NCBI GenBank assembly: GCA_030770545.1
Contig: CM061105.1
Coordinates: 15,180,501-15,244,500 of the forward strand
Origin: Macropodus opercularis
Lineage: Eukaryota; Chordata; Actinopteri; Anabantiformes; Osphronemidae
Direction: 5' to 3'
Length of the DNA stretch: 64,000 bases
This document shows positions 9,961 to 22,700 of this stretch, in pieces. Positions within the stretch are counted from its first letter, which is position 1; every line of letters begins with the position of its first letter. A program made the position numbers and the translations under genes. Below the pieces are notes generated by a model. The model was not told the origin of the DNA, did not search any database, and worked only from the letters and a program-made list of their open reading frames with translations.

Positions 9961-11253
9961 ATGATGCTCCAGGATGGATCAACACAGCTGCTCTGTCTCA
10001 CGGCCAGCAGCGGGGTTCCTCTTTTTACAAGGGGAGCCTCCAAACAGCTGCCTTTCTCCGTCATCGGCTCCCTGAATGGCGTTCACATGTTCGGAGGTGG
10101 TCAGGGAGTGGTGCTGTCCGGCTGTGAGACTGAAGGTGGAGGCAAGGTCGTGTGGAGAGTCTTCCAGGACAGCGTGATGCTCATCGCTGTGAATGGAGGA
10201 GGACAAGGTGGCGTGGGCTGCAGCAAAGAGGATGAGGTTCGGCTACAGCGCCTCTTGGAGAATGTGTGGAACTGCATGGTGCTCGTTTTGGGGCAGGATG
10301 AGCTGGCCAACATGAGAAATGTTGAGAGGCTGAAGAGGGACTTGCGCTCCTGCTTCAGCCTCATCGATCAGATGCTGGAAGAGAGGCAGGAGGGCATCTT
10401 GGGCAGCCTCACACACTGCGCTGATTTACTGCTGCCTCCTAACCCCACTCTCCTTCAAGAAGCTGTGGACGGCTTCGCTGAGGCTGCAGATAGTGAATTC
10501 GGTTGTCTCCTGGTCCGTGGGAGAATAGCTGCCGCAACCGAGAAGTGGTGGCGTTTAGCACCTCAGGAAGTTGTGCTGCTTTCTGCTTTAATTCGATCTC
10601 TTGCAGACGCTGGTTCGGCTTCTTGTGATTACCCGGTTTTCCTTCCGCAGGGCAGCCCCTCTGTGGCCCACCGCCTGCTCCGCTTCCAGTTGCTGCCTGG
10701 GGCAGATGTGTGCGTGCTGTGCGGCCCGACCCCTTCCTTGCACACAGCTGAGAGTAGGCTGGTGGGTCGTTTCTGGTCACCCCTGGTGGAGACCCTGAGA
10801 GGCTGCCTCGCTGTTGGCGAGCGCTCCTTGCCACAGCCTGTAAGCTTGCGCCCTGATGTACTTGCACTTCTTCTCATTAACCGAGAAACTCGCCGCTCAG
10901 TCTCCTTCGTGGGCTCTTCACTCGGCGACGCTTCCATACCCACCAAGGCTCGGTGCTGGGAGCTGCTGAAGCTCTTCTACATCTTCAGCACCACACGCTA
11001 CTTCACGCAAGAGGAGACTTTGTGCGTCTCCACAGAGGAGAGCGTTCAGAGAGGTCATGCTAATGACTTTGTCCATGGATTCTCTCACCAGCCACTACAG
11101 TGCTATGTAGTTACAGAAGAATGCAAAAGCTATGGACTTCAGACACCACAGCACCAGCTCTTCTTGCTCTTTCCACCATCAGTGCCCACCTTTGTACTGC
11201 GCACAGCAGCCACACAGACACTGTCCGATATAGTTGCAGCTACTGGGTTTTAA
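9961..11253 (+). CDS. fuz: Fuzzy planar cell polarity protein (CPLANE subunit)
   Basis: One uninterrupted coding exon encodes 430 residues (human FUZ about 418). Fuzzy works with Inturned and WDPCP in the CPLANE complex, which recruits intraflagellar-transport proteins to ciliary basal bodies and, with Inturned, acts as exchange factor for RAB23. Diagnostic matches are LCLTASSGVPLF at the N-terminus, QLPFSVIGSLNGVHMFG (about 30-46), NMRNVERLKRDLR (about 118), ADLLLPP and LLQEAVDGFAEAA (about 160), AATEKWWRLAP (about 191), DYPVFLPQGSP (about 223) and VCVLCGPTPSL (about 250). The fold is built of longin-like domains. Two adjacent ATG codons open the frame and either could be the start. The whole coding region lacks introns, whereas mammalian FUZ is split into many exons. 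No frameshift or stop breaks it, so it looks functional. The opposite-strand frames are shadows. Confidence 0.95.
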   Translation: MMLQDGSTQLLCLTASSGVPLFTRGASKQLPFSVIGSLNGVHMFGGGQGVVLSGCETEGGGKVVWRVFQDSVMLIAVNGGGQGGVGCSKEDEVRLQRLLENVWNCMVLVLGQDELANMRNVERLKRDLRSCFSLIDQMLEERQEGILGSLTHCADLLLPPNPTLLQEAVDGFAEAADSEFGCLLVRGRIAAATEKWWRLAPQEVVLLSALIRSLADAGSASCDYPVFLPQGSPSVAHRLLRFQLLPGADVCVLCGPTPSLHTAESRLVGRFWSPLVETLRGCLAVGERSLPQPVSLRPDVLALLLINRETRRSVSFVGSSLGDASIPTKARCWELLKLFYIFSTTRYFTQEETLCVSTEESVQRGHANDFVHGFSHQPLQCYVVTEECKSYGLQTPQHQLFLLFPPSVPTFVLRTAATQTLSDIVAATGF

Positions 11254-11666
11254 TTGAAATGTTGACTTTGTTATCAGTTATTGTGACTTCTCTGCATGTT
11301 TACTGATTGATTGTAAGCGCATGCAGGCACAGGACAGCACTAGTCATATAATTTAAGCAGGTTTCTTTTTGTTAAAGCCAGACAGATTCCCTTTTACTGA
11401 TTTTCTCTTACTCAAAATGTGTTTGCAAATCACGTCAATTATACACTGGGGTTAACGTGTGCACCGTTTGTTTGACACTAGCTAAGCAACATATCTCTTT
11501 GCTCTAGGATTATATTATTATATAATATTTTCTCTGCATTGATTTTTTTCTTCACATTTTGGTAAAATTGTACTTTGTACAGTGGTGGATTAGTGAATAG
11601 TAATGTACTGATGTATACTGTCTGACGCTCATTGTGTGTTAATGTGTGTTTTGTATCGACACAAAC

Positions 11667-11672
11667 AATAAA
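11667..11672 (+). terminator. Candidate poly(A) signal for fuz
   Basis: AATAAA lies about 415 bases after the fuz stop codon on the same strand. I see no genomic poly(A) tract or flanking direct repeat that would mark a recent retrocopy. Confidence 0.5.
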
Positions 11673-12444
11673 TAACAAGTGAAGCCGCTGAGTTTTACCT
11701 GTTGTCACAGGCTCAGTGACATTTCTGTGAATGAGGATTTCATGGGATTTACACTATTTGACCAGCCACATTTGAAGCAGCTCTGCAGCCTGACCCCTAC
11801 CAATAAAGTTATAAGCACAATAGAAAATGTATAAATACATTTAGAAAGTGCTATGTTGTTGGATGTTAGGCAAGTTGCAGCATGTTTTATTTTATTCTGA
11901 TGGCACAGGTTGGCTCATGTTTAAGGAATTTGCCATTTCCCCGAATTATTGGGTTCTACTCCAAATAGGAGGAGCGAACATAATCAAATCTTTTCACTAA
12001 GTTGTCTTGAGTCTCCTCCCAAACCCATGGAGCCCTCGGTCCCGTGAGTCCGCTGGCTGTATCACTGGGCTGCGGTTCAAAGCTGTTTGGGCCCAGTAAT
12101 TGGAGAACCGAGCCTGATTGACAGCATCCCGGTGCGTAGGGTAACGGGGCAGATGGGGGTGGGATGGACGCCAGGGCGCGCAAAGGGGAGGGTGGTTGTC
12201 GCGCGACCCCAAACCGCGAGCGGAAAGTTCTGCCAGTGCGTGTGTGTGCGGCCGAGCGGACCTTTGTCGCGGTGTGGTTGAAGCTCTACTACCGCCTCTG
12301 AGGGTCCAAAGGTCTGAGCGCTGTCTTTTTTTAGGAGCGCTCACTCCGCTTGCACAACTTTGACTCCACTCTCCTCAGCGGGCGGCAGCGAGACGCGCGT
12401 TAAAGCGGCTCATCTGACTAAAACCACACCGGTCCGTGTCGACC
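11673..12444. other. fuz-gpt2l spacer and gpt2l promoter area
   Basis: No coding exon is visible. From about 12130 the sequence becomes GC- and CpG-rich, with GTGGGATGG and GCGCGC-type boxes, which fits a CpG-type promoter and 5' UTR for the aminotransferase gene beginning at 12445. Confidence 0.4.
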
Positions 12445-15400
12445 ATGCGGTGGCAGCTGCTTGCGCCGAGAAATGTCCGGGTGTTAAACCGCGGGAGAAT
12501 CGAGCTTTTAGCCGGTGGTAATGGAGCGCAGCCGGCGCGTTGTGGTCCCAGGGTGCGTTCACTGACCTCACCCCTTCTTTCTTCATCTCCTCCCGGCAGG
12601 ACGTTATCAAGTCTGAGTGCGACGCGACGTGGACTCCCTCAAGCCAAAATGAGCGAGAACGGAGTGGTGCCCCGGGCCAAGGTGCTGACCATCGACACCA
12701 TGAACCCCACTGTGAAGAATGTGGAGTACGCAGTGAGGGGCCCCATCGTGGCCCGGGCCGTGGAGCTGGAAAAGGAGCTTTCAGAGGTGGGTGTTCAGAC
12801 CTTCTCATCTCAGCTCTTTAAATCTAGCAGACACATTGAGACGGGTCAGATTTATAACGGACGCTTGTGCTGCACCTCTGTATGTCCAACCCGTGACCCC
12901 TCAGATTGGATGCATTGGCCCTGCTTGCCTTCTTACTCATGTTTTTAGCCAAGCATGGATCCAAGTGGTGCCATAAACTAGTTAAAATCTCAGATTCCTG
13001 GTTAATTTTCTGTCATTGTGATGTAAACATTACCCTGGAAGGAAACATCGTCTTATCATGTGGCTGCTTAAATGGCCTCCTATCAAAGTCCATCAGGTAG
13101 TTAGCCATTTCTGGGGAGGATGATTGTTACAGACAGGTTTTAGATTATCATGTGGAGCATGTCCATCTTGTCCTTGATGTTAATCTCCACTCCCTGTTTG
13201 GGATCAGACGTCTTTCATCTGCTTCTTAACCTGAGTTGTTTGGTTGCTGACGTAAGCGAGTGGCTCTGAATCAATCAATCAATCAGTCAATCCGATAGTA
13301 CAAATATGTGTTTCTATTCAGTCTCTACGCTATAGACAGGATTACACCATATGTCTGAGGCGTAGTTTAAAATTTCTTTTGTTTTACTTTCTAACATGCT
13401 TAGAAAAGTATAAACACGGTTCTATTTATATCAGAAGTCAGGAATATTAAAAGTAATTATGTTTTGCTTGCTTGACGTCTTTTACTGCATGAGCTAAATC
13501 TGTTATATCTAATTGTATTGGTTATTGACTTGTCTGTGCAGATTAGTGCTTTTCTTTTCCCTTTTTGGCTTAGACAGACTTTCTCTGTTTATGGTGATGT
13601 GGCAACGAGCTGTGTACTGAGCGCAGTCTGGTGTGAAACATCAGAAACATCTCTTGAGTGCTCTGCTCAGGAAGGGATGAGCATGCAGCAGGTTCTTTCC
13701 CCGCTGAAAGCCAGGTTGGTGTGGGCCTGCAGGGACTGTCATCGCACCGGTCACCTTTTTAACTGGGTGGTCACCAGCACCATAGATTTCAGAATCTGCT
13801 CTGACCTGTGCTTAACTGCAGCTGATCATGGATTTCATGTGATATTTATTTTTCTTGATCAACAGTTTGCTCTGGCTTTGTTTAATGCATGTGTTCAAAA
13901 GCTAGAAACAATTGCAACTGGTTTCAGAAACAGAGAAGAAGTGCAGAGATATAGATGGAGCTTTTTAGAGGAGCTTTAGCTAATGGCTGAGGAGTTTTTA
14001 CTCGTCGTACTTGTGTCTAGGACATCTAGTTACTGTGATTTCCTTGTACTTCTGACCTGGTGCTGTACTGTGGAAAAGATGAACCAACGAAGTGCACAGC
14101 AAATAATCGACTGCAGTCGTCTCATCTTACTAAGAAACATCAGAAGGAAAGAACCAAGGCTTTCCCCGCTTCATGTTCATGCACCACCTTCTCCAAATAG
14201 TGGTGTTGTTTTACTTTGGGAATCAGGCCACAGTGGAATTTGCTTTTGTGTCTTTTTTTTAAACACACACACACACACACACACATATGAAAGTACTCAG
14301 GTTTCCCATTACTGTGTGTTTTTGTTCAGTGTGAATAGAATAAAGCCCAGCTGAGCAGACTGAGTACACCAGTTAACAGATAGTGTTCACATGCAGCCAT
14401 TACAGTACATTGTGGTCTTTGTTGTGTCCTAATGAGCTGCAAACTGATAGTGAATGGGGACAAAACATAGACACAAGTTTTTGTCAAATTACTTCCTCAT
14501 GTTCTGCTGGAATGCAGCACAGCATGCAAAATGGTTCCTCTTCAGAGCCTATGAAGAGTTTATAGTCTCATCTGAGTATTGAGGATGTATTTTGCACTGC
14601 TTAAGGAAACAATATGATAAATGTAAACTCCATGCTGCTCTAGCTTAAATGTTATTTACAAGTGGTGTCACTGCTTGGACATGAGAATACTACTGAGCTG
14701 TACACTGAAAGTTTCACCTTGTGTCCAGGAGCAATAAAGCTCAAAAAGCACAGAGCTTAGGAGTTGGGTCTCTAGGGCAGAGGTCAGCTTGTTTCTAAAA
14801 GCCCTACATCATGAATGGGCAGTTTTTTGACCTAGGGGTGTTATTGGCCTCATATAGTGTTACTGGTCCAGACTGAGAGACGCCTCTCGTGCGTCCAATG
14901 AGAGCCAGACACTCAGGTTTCTTAAAATCCGCCCTGGATCGGGGAAATCAAACAAACAGGGTTGTTTTGCTTTCAGCAGTGTTTGCATGATGTTCCACGT
15001 GGAGATTTTCTGCTGTGACGCTCTGTTCCCAACATCTGGTGTAAACAGTCAGTGTGTCGGTGCACGTGTCTGGCTGCATTGCTCTTCACCTGCCAGTGGT
15101 CTCAGCTGCTTAAGAGATTATCTCACAGGAACATTATATTATTGGCCTGAAGACAGTAAATGAATCCCTCCATTTGATACCATATTTTCCTATTTATTCA
15201 TGACATTTACTTTCCTGCAAAGTAGTCCTGTTCTCTCTGATCAGACCAGATTAAAAGCCTGGAACTGTGTGATAAGGTGGTTTGCTCAGGTTGAAGCTTT
15301 GCCATGTTTGAACACACTATCTGCGTCAGAGTAGCAGCAAATACACTTAACTGTTGGAGTCAAATAGTTTCTGGAACAATTCAGCAGCTTTTTCTGACTT

Positions 15401-18400
15401 TTTGTTGATAATAAACATTTGTGTTTAGATATTTTTTGATATATGAAGATAAACGCGTTGGTAGGCTCTTTTAGGACGAGATGCCCAAAGGACAGTACAG
15501 CAAACAGCGTGTTCCACAGCTGCTGTGATCTCAGCCTCTCGTGGCTTGAATGTTTATGGGCAAGTGATTTGCGTGAGAAGTCATGGGGTCGAGGTTATTT
15601 CCGTGCGACTACGGTTCTTGGCCAACCCCACACACTTTGACAAATTAAGCCAAGTATTACAGGAGATATTTCTTGTGTACTGAGTGAAGCATTTCTCTCA
15701 TTGTCCACACATCTTTGTGATTATATTTTGCAGGGAATGAAGAAGCCATTCGTTGAGGTCATCAAGGCAAACATCGGTGATGCACATGCCATGGGCCAGC
15801 AGCCAATCACTTTCTTCCGACAGGTCTGCTTCCTACCGCCCCATGTATAAATATCACCTCTGAGTGTCTATGAATCCCATTTATCCACTTCAAATACAAA
15901 TTCAAATCAAATACATTTTTCCTGTGTTGTGCAGTAAACCATGCTGGGATTTTGAGCTTGTGTCTTCAGCCTTTTGTACTCACCACCACTCTTTGTTTCA
16001 AGGTTTTGGCCCTCTGCTCCTACCCTGAACTGCTGAATGACAGCACATTCCCAGATGATGCTAAAAGTAGAGCTCGCCGCATTCTGCAGTCCTGTGGAGG
16101 GAACAGTATGGGTGTGTAGGAGCATGTTTTCTTCTGAACACAATACACTGTTTACGACCACAGTGGCCTAATTGTCACCTTCAGTCTCTTCATAAGCTTC
16201 TTGTGTGTGACATGATGCATTTCGGTCCCTACGAATACCTCCCAGGTTCCTACAGTGCCAGTCAGGGCATAGACTCCGTGCGTCAGGATGTGGCGCGCTA
16301 CATTGAACGCAGGGATGGAGGAGTGCCCTGCGACCCAAACAACATTTACCTCACAACAGGAGCCAGTGATGGCATCATGGTACAAAACTGCTCTCGCTTT
16401 ACCGCAACAAGGCATTTTCTGGCTGTCCAGTAATTAATTAAGTTACCAGTTTCACTTTCATATGTGACGACACAGTAAAATGTATTGTGTATAAATGATA
16501 AATTTGGCAGATGACGTCCAAGTAAAATTCAGCATAGAGGAAGTAGGTTTTCTTTTTTACCATTGTGTGACCTTGCAGACAGAGCTGCTGTGTGGCAGCC
16601 CTTACTTAGCCGTTCCGTCTTTCTTACCTCTCAGACCATGCTGAAGCTGCTGGTGTGTGGTGAAGGTGTGACCCGTACAGGTGTCATGATCTCTATACCT
16701 CAGTACCCGCTGTACTCCGCTGCGCTGGCCGAACTGGGCGCCGTGCAGATCAACTATTACCTTAATGAGGAGAAGTGTTGGAGTCTGGACATCAGCGAGC
16801 TGCAGCGTGCTCTGGATGAAGCCAGGAACCATTGCAATCCCAGGGCTCTGTGTATTATCAACCCTGGAAATCCAACTGGTAAACGTTGTGTTGATGTTTT
16901 ATTACCGTAATACAGTTAATCACTGCCTTGGGATCTGGCCTTGGTAGCCCCAGCAGCAGTTTTATAATCACAGATTTCAAGCCTGAGTCAAAGATCAGCC
17001 ACTAGATGGCGCAATGTCCACATTGAAACACTGTGTCCATCATAACTGTCCTGTTCCAGGCCAGGTTCAGAGCAGAGAGTGCATCGAGGATGTCATCCGA
17101 TTTGCGGCAAAGGAAGGACTTTTCCTCATGGCTGACGAGGTACCGTCCCTGCATCTGGTCCGGCATCTACCGCTTCATTGTCTGCCTCACACTTTAACGC
17201 CGGTCCTACTGTCCCTGTCTGCCAGGTTTACCAAGACAACGTGTATGCTGAGGGTTGCCAGTTCCATTCTTTCAAGAAGGTTCTGTTTGAGATGGGGCCG
17301 GAGTACTCGGACACCGTGGAGCTCGCTTCCTTCCACTCCACTTCCAAGTGTTACATGGGAGAGTAAGTCACCTTAATTTCCTGCTGGCCTGAAGCTGTCG
17401 GATGTTGACAGTTACGGTGCATTTAGTTTTTGCTGTGAGTTGGCTGGTTGTGTTCCTTTTATTTTATGTTTTGCCACTGGACGCGTCATAATGCTTTCAC
17501 TGTGGCCTCAGGTGCGGCTTCCGTGGAGGCTACATGGAGATCATCAACATGGACGATGACGTGAAGGCCCAGCTCACTAAGCTGGTGTCTGTCCGCCTGT
17601 GTCCTCCTGTTCCCGGCCAGGCTCTAATGGACCTAGTGGTCAACCCTCCACAGCCTGGGGAGCCCTCGTATGACAACTTCATCAAGGTACTCGATCCCAG
17701 AAGCCTCATTATTCATTATTCAGTCTATGGGAGGATCAAATAATCAATACACCAGTGCAGTGTATGACAACAGGATGTCTTGCTTTGCTTTATCAATACA
17801 CACTGTAATTATAGATTTTTCTTAGAATATGGTCCACAACTATTGATTTGTGGATTTGTGAAAGTTTGTGATGCATTAGAAATTATTGACACGAGATTCG
17901 TATTGTTGTTGAGGTATAGCAGTAGTGTTACAAGTTATACATGAAATGTATATATTTTATATAATTCACTTGGACGATCATCGATCAACATTGTCTAATA
18001 ATGAAGGGACTTAGTTTGCTTCATGGCGTTCGTCATATGATCTGTTTATGCTTGTTTTCAAACATCTGTCATCTGTCTCAGAAGCGAAGCAGGAGAAATG
18101 AAGCACTTGCATCTGTTTTGGTTCACTATTCTGTTCTGTCTTTTTCCGTGCTCTGTTTTCAGGAGCGCACAGCCACCTTGAGTGCCTTAGCGGAGAAGGC
18201 CAAGCTTACAGAGCAGATTCTCAACACAGTGGAGGGCATCAGCTGCAATCCTGTGCAGGGTGCTATGTACTCCTTCCCTCGTATAATCATTCCTGAAAAA
18301 GCCGTGAAAGAGGCCACGGTTAGTCCTCAACCTACTGCTATAAGTGTATAATTGATTAAATGTCGGCTGTACTTTCACAAGTAGAAAAAAAGGAGGAATA

Positions 18401-19308
18401 AAATGGATAGGACAGTCATAAGAGTTTACTCAGTACTGCTTTCAAGTTTCTGTGTATTAGTTGTTATGTATTTTTATGACCTACACTTCTCAGTGACCAA
18501 ATTAGCGTCATGTACACTTGCACAAAACACGGGAAATCTAGCACAAGGTTTGCCTGAATAACCACCAAGGCTCAGCACTTTGTGCTTCCACCACAGTGTC
18601 TGCAAAGGGAACAAATGATTTCCAATAGCTTGTTGCTCGGCTGTTAGGAAGAATTTGGGCCAGGGTAGATGAACCAAGCCACTAACAATCTGAATCACCT
18701 TACAGAGTTTAAGGTCAGAGGAGACTTTGACCCTCTGACACGTAATCAAGACCAGTGACTTGTTTAGAAAAGTCACCCCAGGAAAAAACTATTCAACCAT
18801 TATAGGTTTAAGTACAGCTGTTTAGGCTTGACTGGTCAAAAAGTAAAACCGTTGGTGCTACAAAAAATACTAAAAAAGTGCTAATTAGAATAAATCAAAC
18901 ATTACACATGGAGTAGCACTGTAACAGTGATTCTTCTCTCAGGACAAAGGTCAGCAGCCAGATATGTTTTACTGCATGAAGATGCTGGAGGAGACTGGGA
19001 TCTGCCTCGTACCAGGGAGCGGCTTTGGCCAGAAGGATGGAACGTACCACTTCAGGTACACAACGCTACAAATAATTTCATCCTGGATAGGACCAGTCGA
19101 ATAGCTTCTTCTCCTCAGTCATCAGCCAAAACTAAAAATCAACCATTTGAATAATCAGAGGCCAGTCTGTTATTTACGGATAATTTTAACTTTCTTTTCG
19201 TCTCTTCTCTCGTCCAGAATGACCATTTTGCCACCGAGAGAAAAGCTACAGATCCTGCTGAATAAGGTCCAGGAGTTTCACCAGAAATTTACCGAGCACT
19301 ATTCTTAA
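12445..19308 (+). CDS. gpt2l: Alanine aminotransferase (glutamic-pyruvic transaminase), gpt2-like
   Basis: Eleven exons encode about 556 residues: 12445-12786, 15734-15823, 16003-16111, 16246-16379, 16635-16878, 17060-17139, 17226-17362, 17512-17686, 18163-18318, 18943-19055 and 19218-19308 (TAA). The enzyme is PLP-dependent and interconverts alanine plus 2-oxoglutarate with pyruvate plus glutamate. Family marks: YAVRGPIV, ANIGDAHAMGQQPITF, TTGASDGI, SIPQYPLYSA, INPGNPTGQVQSR, ADEVYQDNVY and HSTSK, in which Lys374 should be the Schiff-base lysine; also RLCPPVPGQA and GSGFGQKDGTYHFRMTILPP at the end. Before the conserved core sits a 68-residue leader rich in Arg, Leu and Ser and poor in acidic residues, like a mitochondrial presequence. 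An internal ATG at 12649 (MSENG) would give a 488-residue cytosolic form. The core mixes features of GPT1 and GPT2, so paralogue naming is tentative. The exon 9 donor is GTTAGT. First intron about 2.9 kb. Confidence 0.93.
14263..14285. repeat. CA microsatellite in gpt2l intron 1
   Basis: An uninterrupted AC repeat of about eleven units lies inside the 2.9-kb first intron (12787-15733). The rest of that intron shows no coding exon despite a few chance open frames. Confidence 0.9.
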
Positions 19309-19788
19309 ATATCTACACCTCAATTCAGAAAGGGAGATCACTAACCACAACAGAAGGTAGTCAAGCGTATCTGTCACTAATAAGTGCCTTCTCTGTGTCG
19401 GCTGTGGTGGTCTCTGTGATGACGCACGTCAGCCTCTACGGCCTCATTCGGACTTTGTGGACAGTACTTAAGGCACTGTTTGACGTCAGAAGACGAAAAA
19501 AACCTGGAGATAAATTCAGAAATGTGCCATTTTGGAATAAGAATATGGCCTCATCTAATGTTCCACTTTTGAAGAACGCGTTACTGTAACTGTGTTTGTG
19601 AACATGGAAGATGATCTGTGTCAATGCCAAGCTGCAAAAAGCAAAACTGTAAAATATGTGAAGCTGCTTAAAACCTTGAGTACGTGTAGGACTGGTAAAA
19701 CATTCATTCCAGTAGACTGTACTTGAGAGGGACAGAATACACAACTGTGTTATGTGCATGGTGATGAGAAATTATTTTGTAGAATGAA

Positions 19789-19794
19789 AATAAA
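19789..19794 (+). terminator. Poly(A) signal of gpt2l
   Basis: AATAAA lies about 480 bases after the stop codon on the + strand, giving a plausible 3' UTR of about 500 bases. Confidence 0.6.
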
Positions 19795-22700
19795 TGTAAC
19801 AAATGGGATAAAAGATGAGACGATTACTGCAATTCAGCTTTTCTTAAGGGTCTCTGGACTCTGTTCTTAGGGCTCATTTAAAGTCCTAACACTTGACCAC
19901 AAGGTGGCGCCACAACAGGCTAAAGCCACACATTGACATCTTCAGTTTTCTTAACTGTTCCTCTGTTCACTAAGTGTAACTTTGTGATTATAGCTCAGCT
20001 TTTGTTGATGATTTGTCAGTGGGGCTGTAGCAGCTGACTGACGGCTCACACTGGACACAATGTTACTTAACAAAAAGCAAGTGATAGAGAGTTCATGTTG
20101 AACAGCTCCCCTTAAAGGACCATTTGAGTCTGGGACCTGACTGTTTGCTTTTTGTCCCTCAGGTTTTGAATGAAAGTCTAATTTCAGTTGTTGTGTCCAA
20201 ACTGATAATTAGCTGATAACGACCGTCGGCAGCGTCCGGCTCTGCGTAGAGAGGTCAGTCCTGTGTGAGCTGTCTGCACCTCCACCTCTAATAATGATGC
20301 TTCTCAGCTCTGACACGTGTAGATACCACAACTGTCTCTACTGTCCCTGTTCGTCTGTTGTTTTATTGCCTGGTGTGCAGTTTCCAGGCAGGCTGGGATG
20401 ATGGATGGTGCCACGGGTTTGGCGAGTGTGTGAGGTGTGTTAACGCTTCTACTTTGAAGGGGTTTTCTGCTCTTTCTCTCTTCTCCACAGTGGCTGTCAC
20501 CCTTAATTATCTATAACAAAGGCCCTCTTGAATCCTAATTATATTGAGATTTGTCTCTCCTCACCATTCGCTCCAGCTGTGTGACGGGCTCACACGTTCC
20601 AGTCCTCTTCACCCTAAATTAATTGGTCGCGTTTGCATTTTTTCTCTCATCTTCTGACATTTTCCCTGAATCAAAGGTCATCATTAGTTCGGGCGAGGAT
20701 GTAGGGTGACAGAGAGGTCGTCACCATCAGACATCAGCGCTGTCATGTGGGCTGGCGAGGAAGACCAGTCATTACTCACGTGTTCATATAAGAAGACTCA
20801 CGTGACTGAACTGGACGTTTGTGAATTGACAAAAATATTTTGTCAATTATTCTTTAAGAGTCTTTCAGCAGATCCAAGCCTTAACTTTGACTCTGACATT
20901 TAGGTGAAGCCACAGGAAATGTCAAGGAAGTATCACTAGGTATAGTTTCAGTCTTAAAAGTTTTATCCATTAATCTGTTAAATGTATCATCAAAAGGGAA
21001 ATTTATCATGCGAATATCAAATGAAAAACTGATGATTAGCTCAGTCATGAGAGCAGCGGCTGTCACATGGTTTCTGTCCTGCAGTAGGAAGATTTAATAG
21101 CAGATGCGAGTGAACCGTTTACCAGGGTCCCTTAATGCTCTTTAAAATCCTTTCTGCCGTTGTCCCGCAGGTTTTCGTTATAATGCACTTAAGTGGAACA
21201 GACGCACTGTGGGGCACGTACGCGTCAAACGTCAGCGCCTCCAATCGACAGCGGCATTGTTTTGCTGAAGGTGTGATGTCTAGTCACTTCTGAGACTCGA
21301 GCTAAACTTAGGTGAACACAATCATTTACATGTCGTTCCAGTCTAATTGCAGAACAATGAGATCAGAGATTTCTGAATGTGTGTCTGATTTAGTTTCATT
21401 ACATCACACCCGTGTTTGTGTCTGCTTGAGGCTCTGTAGCCTCTGGATACATACGGCACATGCTGCACGATTTACTTGATATATATGTACCATCACCAGC
21501 TCTAACCGTAGCTCAAGAAGAATATTTTCTCATGATAAATATGAAAAATAAATCCATGAACCAGCAGCGACGCTAAAGCTCCAAACTGACACAGGCAAAC
21601 TAGCAGGGTTGAGCTCGTGAACTTCCCTTAGCCACAAGAAGACACGTTCAGAAATCTGCTGAAATTGAAATGGGACAAATGCACCATTTCAGTGAGCGTC
21701 TGCCTTTTACTCAGCAGGGAGTTTAGTAGGTGCGCTTGAATTCTGGGTGTTATTTGTTCTAGCTTTCTGGTGCTTAGAGCCTCTGGCCTTCTAGGATCTC
21801 GGTTGAGGTGACCATCATTCCTCTTTTCATGTGGAGGCAGGTCGGCAAATAGAAGAGGGCAGGTCTGAAAAAAGTGAGAGAAAGGAAAACAGGGAGGGAG
21901 GAGTGATACGGAGATTGGGTGATAAATCTTGTTCTGATCAGGTTTCTCTGGTGCCCTCACACCTCAGTCTCTTTCTTGGGGTAATTAATCAATTCCAGAC
22001 TAGAGGCATTGATCGAGCTCTTGCGGACCTCGGTATGTTTACACTCCTCGATTGTGTTTGCCACTAAGCCCCTCGCTGCTGCTCAATCTCATCGGCAGAA
22101 GATGTGACAGTCCGCCCTCTGATGCCATCAGCGAAACAGTGCATCGATTGACATCTCCATGAAAATCAATCTACTTATTTTTTCTTTTGGTGTTGCGTCG
22201 GGGATTTGGATTTGTTTTAATCCGTTGTTGTTGTCCTGTATTCCCGGTCATAATACAGAAAGTTTTATTACGATCAATCAACACTGGTGGAATTCAGACG
22301 CTAAGACAAGCCTCCACAAGGCTGCAGTCAAACCTTCCCTCGTTTCATGTGTTGCTGACAACACATAGTGACTATTTTGAGCCGTTAATGGTGGGCGAAG
22401 CATTTATGTCCTTAACAAAAAGTAGCTGTACACTGGAAGTTCATCTAATCCTTTTATAATACAGGCTACTGCCAAGAAATTATATTTACATTTATAACAC
22501 TTTGGACTTTAAACAACTTTGATGTTACTTTAAATGAATCAAGTACGTCAAAGTGCCTCAAATATGTGTTTTAACGACAAACATTAACTAAGGCCTGATG
22601 TGACAGGATGTTATCTCCAAGTGTGTAAAAATGTCCTGTGTCATATAATAAGACATAAACATAAATAACGCTGAACAACAGTTAAATAAACAGTAGCTAT

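Noticed and set aside
10439..10946. Open frames of 105-142 codons on the - strand within fuz
   Set aside because: Shadows of the intronless fuz coding exon.
12553..12599. Possible 47-base GT-AG intron inside gpt2l exon 1
   Set aside because: It is shorter than normal vertebrate introns and the uninterrupted frame already gives a plausible leader, so it was not annotated.
13518..13979. A 153-codon open frame inside gpt2l intron 1
   Set aside because: No similarity to any family I know, no splice context, and composition like the surrounding intron.
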